From positions 1-12,175 of the forward strand of contig JBKQNY010000017.1 of NCBI GenBank assembly GCA_052145775.1: DNA of 12,175 nucleotides, read 5' to 3'. The notes under the pieces were generated by a model, which made no database searches, was not told the DNA's origin, and saw only the letters and a list, made by a program, of their open reading frames with translations. Each line of letters starts with the position of its first letter. Position 1 is the stretch's first letter. The stretch is from CAVYPR01 sp052145775. GTDB lineage: Bacteria; Actinomycetota; Acidimicrobiia; Acidimicrobiales; RAAP-2. Below, piece by piece: positions 10,281-12,175 of the stretch. The position numbers were made by a program, and so were the translations under genes.

Positions 10281-11038
10281 GCTGGGACCCCGCCCTCTAC
10301 GACCGGTTCGAGGCCGAGCGCGCCCAGCCCTTCTTCGACCTGCTCGCCCTCTGCGCCCCGCTCGACGGCGGGACGGCGGTCGACCTCGGCTGCGGCACCG
10401 GCCGGCTCACGGCCGAGCTGCACCGGTCCCTCGGCGCCTCGGCCACCATCGGCATCGACAGCTCGCCCGAGATGCTGGCCCGGGCCCCCCGGGACGTGCC
10501 GGGGCTCGCCTTCGTGCCGGGCGACCTGGCCGCATGGACCGGCCCGGCGGTCGACCTGGTCTTCGCCAACGCCTCGCTGCACTGGGTGGGCGACCACCCG
10601 GCCCTCCTCGGCCGGCTGCGCCGGGGGATCGGCCCCGGGGGGCAGCTCGCCTTCGGGGTGCCGGCCAACTTCGGCCACCCCTCCCACGTGCTGGCCCGGG
10701 AGGTGGCGGCCGAGCCGGCAATCGCCGCCGCCGGCCCGGTCGAGGACCGCGCCGGCGCGGTGCTGGCCCCCGGGCGCTACGCCGAGCTGCTCGACGAGCT
10801 GGGCGCCGCCGAGCTCCACGTCCGCCTCCAGGTCTACGGTCACCGCCTGGCGTCGACCGAGGCGGTGGTGGACTGGGTGGCCGGCACCGCCCTCACCCCC
10901 TACCGGGCGCGACTCGAGCCCGCCGCCTACGAGGCCTTCGTGGCCCGGTACCGCCGGCGGCTCTTGGAGGTGCTGGGGGACCGGCGCCCCTACTTCTACG
11001 CCTTCCCCCGGATCCTCTGCTGGGCCCGGTTCCCCTGA
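10277..11038 (+). CDS. tam: Trans-aconitate 2-methyltransferase-like SAM methyltransferase
   Basis: The 253-aa product is a class I SAM-dependent methyltransferase that resembles E. coli Tam (methylates trans-aconitate, a spontaneous cis-aconitate by-product) over its whole length. The N-terminus is WDPALYDRFEAERAQP. Motif I is DLGCGTGRL (36-44), followed by IGIDSSPEML. FANASLHWVGDH starts at residue 96. HVLAREVAAEPAIA, DWVAGTALTPY and a C-terminal FYAFPRILCWARF follow. This shared framework makes Tam the best name, but substrate identity cannot be read from sequence and a related small acid could be the target. The GTG start overlaps the fmt stop (GTGA) and has a good GGGGGAG Shine-Dalgarno (10265-10271), so it is cotranscribed with fmt. 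In several actinobacteria this slot between fmt and rpe holds the rRNA methyltransferase gene rsmB; this protein is not RsmB. Confidence 0.82.
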   Translation: MSWDPALYDRFEAERAQPFFDLLALCAPLDGGTAVDLGCGTGRLTAELHRSLGASATIGIDSSPEMLARAPRDVPGLAFVPGDLAAWTGPAVDLVFANASLHWVGDHPALLGRLRRGIGPGGQLAFGVPANFGHPSHVLAREVAAEPAIAAAGPVEDRAGAVLAPGRYAELLDELGAAELHVRLQVYGHRLASTEAVVDWVAGTALTPYRARLEPAAYEAFVARYRRRLLEVLGDRRPYFYAFPRILCWARFP

Positions 11039-11068
11039 TGGGGGACGATCGGGGCCGCCCCGGCCGCG

Positions 11069-11096
11069 CCGCACCGGGCGGTGCGGGGCGGTGCGG
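11069..11096 (+). terminator. GC-rich hairpin with 10-bp tandem repeat after tam
   Basis: CCGCACC (11069-11075) pairs with GGTGCGG (11080-11086) across a GGGC loop. GGCGGTGCGG is tandemly repeated exactly (11077-11086 and 11087-11096), so the left arm could pair with either copy. It lies 30 bases after the tam stop and has no T-tract. A terminator role is plausible but unproven. Confidence 0.4.
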
Positions 11097-11113
11097 GCGA
11101 CGGATCCGTCGCC
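11096..11113. promoter_or_regulatory. 18-bp perfect palindrome upstream of rpe
   Basis: GGCGACGGATCCGTCGCC is its own reverse complement over 18 bp. It ends 19 bases before the rpe -10 and covers about -49 to -32 relative to the predicted start, where a -35 box would be. It could be an operator for a dimeric regulator or part of a terminator (7-bp stem with GATC loop). Confidence 0.45.
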
Positions 11114-11132
11114 GGCCTGCGGTGCGGTCTCC

Positions 11133-11138
11133 TAAGCT
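11133..11138 (+). promoter_or_regulatory. Predicted leaderless -10 element of rpe
   Basis: TAAGCT fits TANNNT and lies exactly 6 bases before the GTG at 11145, the same spacing as before mihF and def. No -35 hexamer is recognisable; the palindrome at 11096-11113 reaches into that region. No Shine-Dalgarno is seen. Confidence 0.5.
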
Positions 11139-11144
11139 CGGGCC

Positions 11145-11837
11145 GTGCACACCAGTCCGGGGGTCCCCGGGGCGCTCAAGGTGGCGCCGTCGCTGCTGTC
11201 GGCCGACTTCGGGGGGCTGGCCGAGGCGGTGGGGGAGGTCTCCGCGGCCGCTGACTGGCTGCACGTCGACGTGATGGACGGCCACTTCGTGCCCAACCTC
11301 ACCGTCGGACCCCCGGTGGTGGCGTCACTGCGCCGCCACTCGGGCCTCTACTTCGACTGCCACCTCATGATGACCGACCCCGGCGACTACCTCGAGGCGT
11401 TCGCCCGGGCCGGGGCCGACGGCTGCACGGTCCACGTCGAGGTGGGCCGGACCGACGAGCTGGTGGCCGAGGCCCGACGGCTGGGGCTGAGGGTCGGGCT
11501 GGCCGCCAACCCCGACACGCCCTTCGAGGCCCTCGAGCCCCATCTGGACCGGGTCGACCTCGTCCTGTGCATGACGGTCTTCCCCGGCTTCGGCGGCCAG
11601 GCGTTCATGGCCGAGATGCTGCCCAAGGTGAGCCAGGTGCGCCGGGCGCTCGAGCTGCGGGGGCTCACCGGACGGGTCGACCTCGAGGTCGACGGGGGCA
11701 TCGACGCCGACACCGCGCCCCGGGCCGCCGCCGCCGGGGCCAACGTGCTGGTGGCCGGGTCGGCCGTCTTCGGGAGCGACCGGCCCTGGGAGGCCGCCGA
11801 GGCCATCCGCCGCTCCGCCCTCGCCGCCGCCGCCTGA
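11145..11837 (+). CDS. rpe: Ribulose-phosphate 3-epimerase
   Basis: Rpe interconverts ribulose 5-phosphate and xylulose 5-phosphate in the pentose phosphate pathway. The 230-aa product is a TIM barrel of normal length. The core begins VAPSLLSADFGGL after an eleven-residue lead. HVDVMDGHFVPNLTVGP holds His40 and the catalytic Asp42, and HLMM supplies His73. The second catalytic Asp is Asp183 in DLEVDGGID, and the phosphate site VAGSAVFG is near the end. The usual MSVNPGFGGQ motif reads MTVFPGFGGQ, with Phe146 at the variable position. The GTG at 11145 is chosen because a -10 box lies 6 bases upstream; an internal GTG at codon 13 would give a shorter N-terminus. Position before ribD agrees with actinobacterial gene order. 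Function is secure. Confidence 0.96.
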   Translation: MHTSPGVPGALKVAPSLLSADFGGLAEAVGEVSAAADWLHVDVMDGHFVPNLTVGPPVVASLRRHSGLYFDCHLMMTDPGDYLEAFARAGADGCTVHVEVGRTDELVAEARRLGLRVGLAANPDTPFEALEPHLDRVDLVLCMTVFPGFGGQAFMAEMLPKVSQVRRALELRGLTGRVDLEVDGGIDADTAPRAAAAGANVLVAGSAVFGSDRPWEAAEAIRRSALAAAA

Positions 11838-11851
11838 CCCGGCGCCCGCCA

Positions 11852-11895
11852 CCGGACCCGGGGAAACGGCCCGCCCCCGTGACCAGCGGGTCTGG
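11852..11895 (+). terminator. Weak inverted repeat in rpe-ribD gap
   Basis: CCGGACCCG (11852-11860) can pair with CGGGTCTGG (11887-11895), nine pairs with one G-U, around a 26-base loop. It begins 14 bases after the rpe stop and touches the ribD -35 box. The long loop and lack of a T-tract make a terminator uncertain. The rest of this 105-bp gap shows no ORF and no sign of an FMN riboswitch. Confidence 0.25.
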
Positions 11896-11921
11896 ACAGA
11901 AAATGAAACGCGTTCTAGTAT
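11893..11921 (+). promoter_or_regulatory. Predicted ribD promoter
   Basis: TGGACA (11893-11898, five of six matches to TTGACA), a 17-bp spacer, and TAGTAT (11916-11921, four of six) form the best -35/-10 pair in the window. They lie in a locally AT-rich patch. The predicted start is near A11928, leaving a 15-base leader that contains the ribD Shine-Dalgarno. Confidence 0.65.
11904..11917. promoter_or_regulatory. Operator-like palindrome (TetR/KstR-type) in ribD promoter
   Basis: TGAAACGCGTTCTA has the form TNNAACNNGTTNNA, the pattern I recall for KstR-family (TetR) operators in actinobacteria, and contains the perfect 8-mer AACGCGTT. It fills most of the spacer and touches the -10 box, the position expected for a repressor site. 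The match is to a short consensus, so the regulator is not established. Confidence 0.45.
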
Positions 11922-11931
11922 GAGGGGAGAA

Positions 11932-11936
11932 GGGAG
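11932..11936 (+). promoter_or_regulatory. Shine-Dalgarno of ribD (decides the start)
   Basis: GGGAG lies 6 bases before the GTG at 11943 and supports it over the internal ATG at 11970. Confidence 0.65.
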
Positions 11937-11942
11937 CACCCA

Positions 11943-12175
11943 GTGGCCGACCAGTCAGACGAGGCGCACATGGCCCGGGCCCTCGCCCTGGCCGCCGGCG
12001 TCCGGGGGGCCACCGCGCCCAACCCGTGGGTCGGCTGCGTGGTGGTGTCGCCCGACGGCCGGCTCCACGAGGGGGCGACCGAGCCGCCCGGGGGTCCCCA
12101 TGCCGAGGTGGTGGCCCTCGCCCGTGCCGGGGCCGGCGCCGAGGGCGCCACCCTCTACACCACCCTCGAGCCCTG
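11943..12175 (+). CDS. ribD: Riboflavin biosynthesis protein RibD, deaminase domain (3'-partial)
   Basis: RibD deaminates and then reduces the pyrimidine product of GTP cyclohydrolase II in riboflavin synthesis. Only the first 77 codons are in the window, all from the N-terminal zinc-dependent cytidine-deaminase-like domain. The sequence MARALALAAG is followed by TAPNPWVGCVVV. GGPHAEVVAL carries zinc ligand His53 and the proton-shuttle Glu55, and GATLYTTLEP leads into the Cys pair that lies beyond the edge. The reductase domain, if present, is outside. GTG at 11943 is chosen from the GGGAG site 6 bases upstream; ATG 11970 would remove nine residues ahead of the conserved helix. The gene has its own promoter with an operator-like palindrome, and no FMN riboswitch was found in the short leader. 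Confidence 0.93.
   Translation, partial: MADQSDEAHMARALALAAGVRGATAPNPWVGCVVVSPDGRLHEGATEPPGGPHAEVVALARAGAGAEGATLYTTLEP

Noticed and set aside
9977..11074. 365-codon minus-strand frame over fmt and the methyltransferase
   Set aside because: It is another antisense shadow; the + strand genes account for the coding signal.
11838..11942. Possible FMN riboswitch upstream of ribD
   Set aside because: The gap is shorter than a full element and none of its conserved blocks could be seen.

Overview
This is a very GC-rich window from an actinobacterium. The strongest marker is a complete mIHF-type integration host factor gene (mihF), a family confined to Actinomycetota. The gene order carB-pyrD-pyrF-mihF-rpoZ-coaBC-metK-priA-def-fmt-(methyltransferase)-rpe-ribD is the conserved housekeeping block seen, as I recall it, in Streptomyces and Mycobacterium. 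Missing block members and divergent enzyme versions suggest a deep branch such as Acidimicrobiia, but that placement is inference. All genes are on the + strand. The large ORFs on the minus strand are GC-rich antisense shadows.

Layout. (i) 3-4069: end of a pyrimidine operon: carB (5' end outside the window), pyrD (class 1B type) and pyrF, joined by overlaps of 11 and 8 bp. (ii) 4066-4418: mihF behind a promoter whose -10 box places the transcription start on the ATG (leaderless mRNA). (iii) 4430-8863: a 28-bp inverted repeat, an rpoZ promoter with a clear Shine-Dalgarno, then rpoZ-coaBC-metK-priA, nearly all overlapping. (iv) 8844-11038: a second leaderless-type promoter, then def-fmt-tam-like methyltransferase. 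(v) 11039-11837: a 106-bp gap with hairpins, a tandem repeat and an 18-bp perfect palindrome, then a third leaderless-type promoter and rpe. (vi) 11838-12175: a 105-bp gap with the best promoter in the window, whose spacer holds a 14-bp TetR/KstR-like palindrome, then the 5' end of ribD.

How the genes work together. carB, pyrD and pyrF cover carbamoyl phosphate, dihydroorotate oxidation and UMP formation. mihF supplies nucleoid architecture and rpoZ an RNA polymerase subunit. coaBC makes 4'-phosphopantetheine for CoA, and metK makes S-adenosylmethionine. priA belongs to replication restart. def and fmt are the deformylation and formylation arms of fMet-initiated translation. rpe is pentose phosphate metabolism and ribD starts riboflavin synthesis.

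I found no defence system, mobile element, CRISPR array or RNA gene, and no clearly new system. The points worth a second look are regulatory (three leaderless promoters with identical geometry; the operator-like palindrome before ribD; inverted repeats before rpoZ and rpe) and comparative (gmk and rsmB absent from their usual slots, no pyrK beside a class 1B pyrD, a probable CTG start for priA, altered motifs in CoaBC). No intergenic stretch exceeds about 106 bp.
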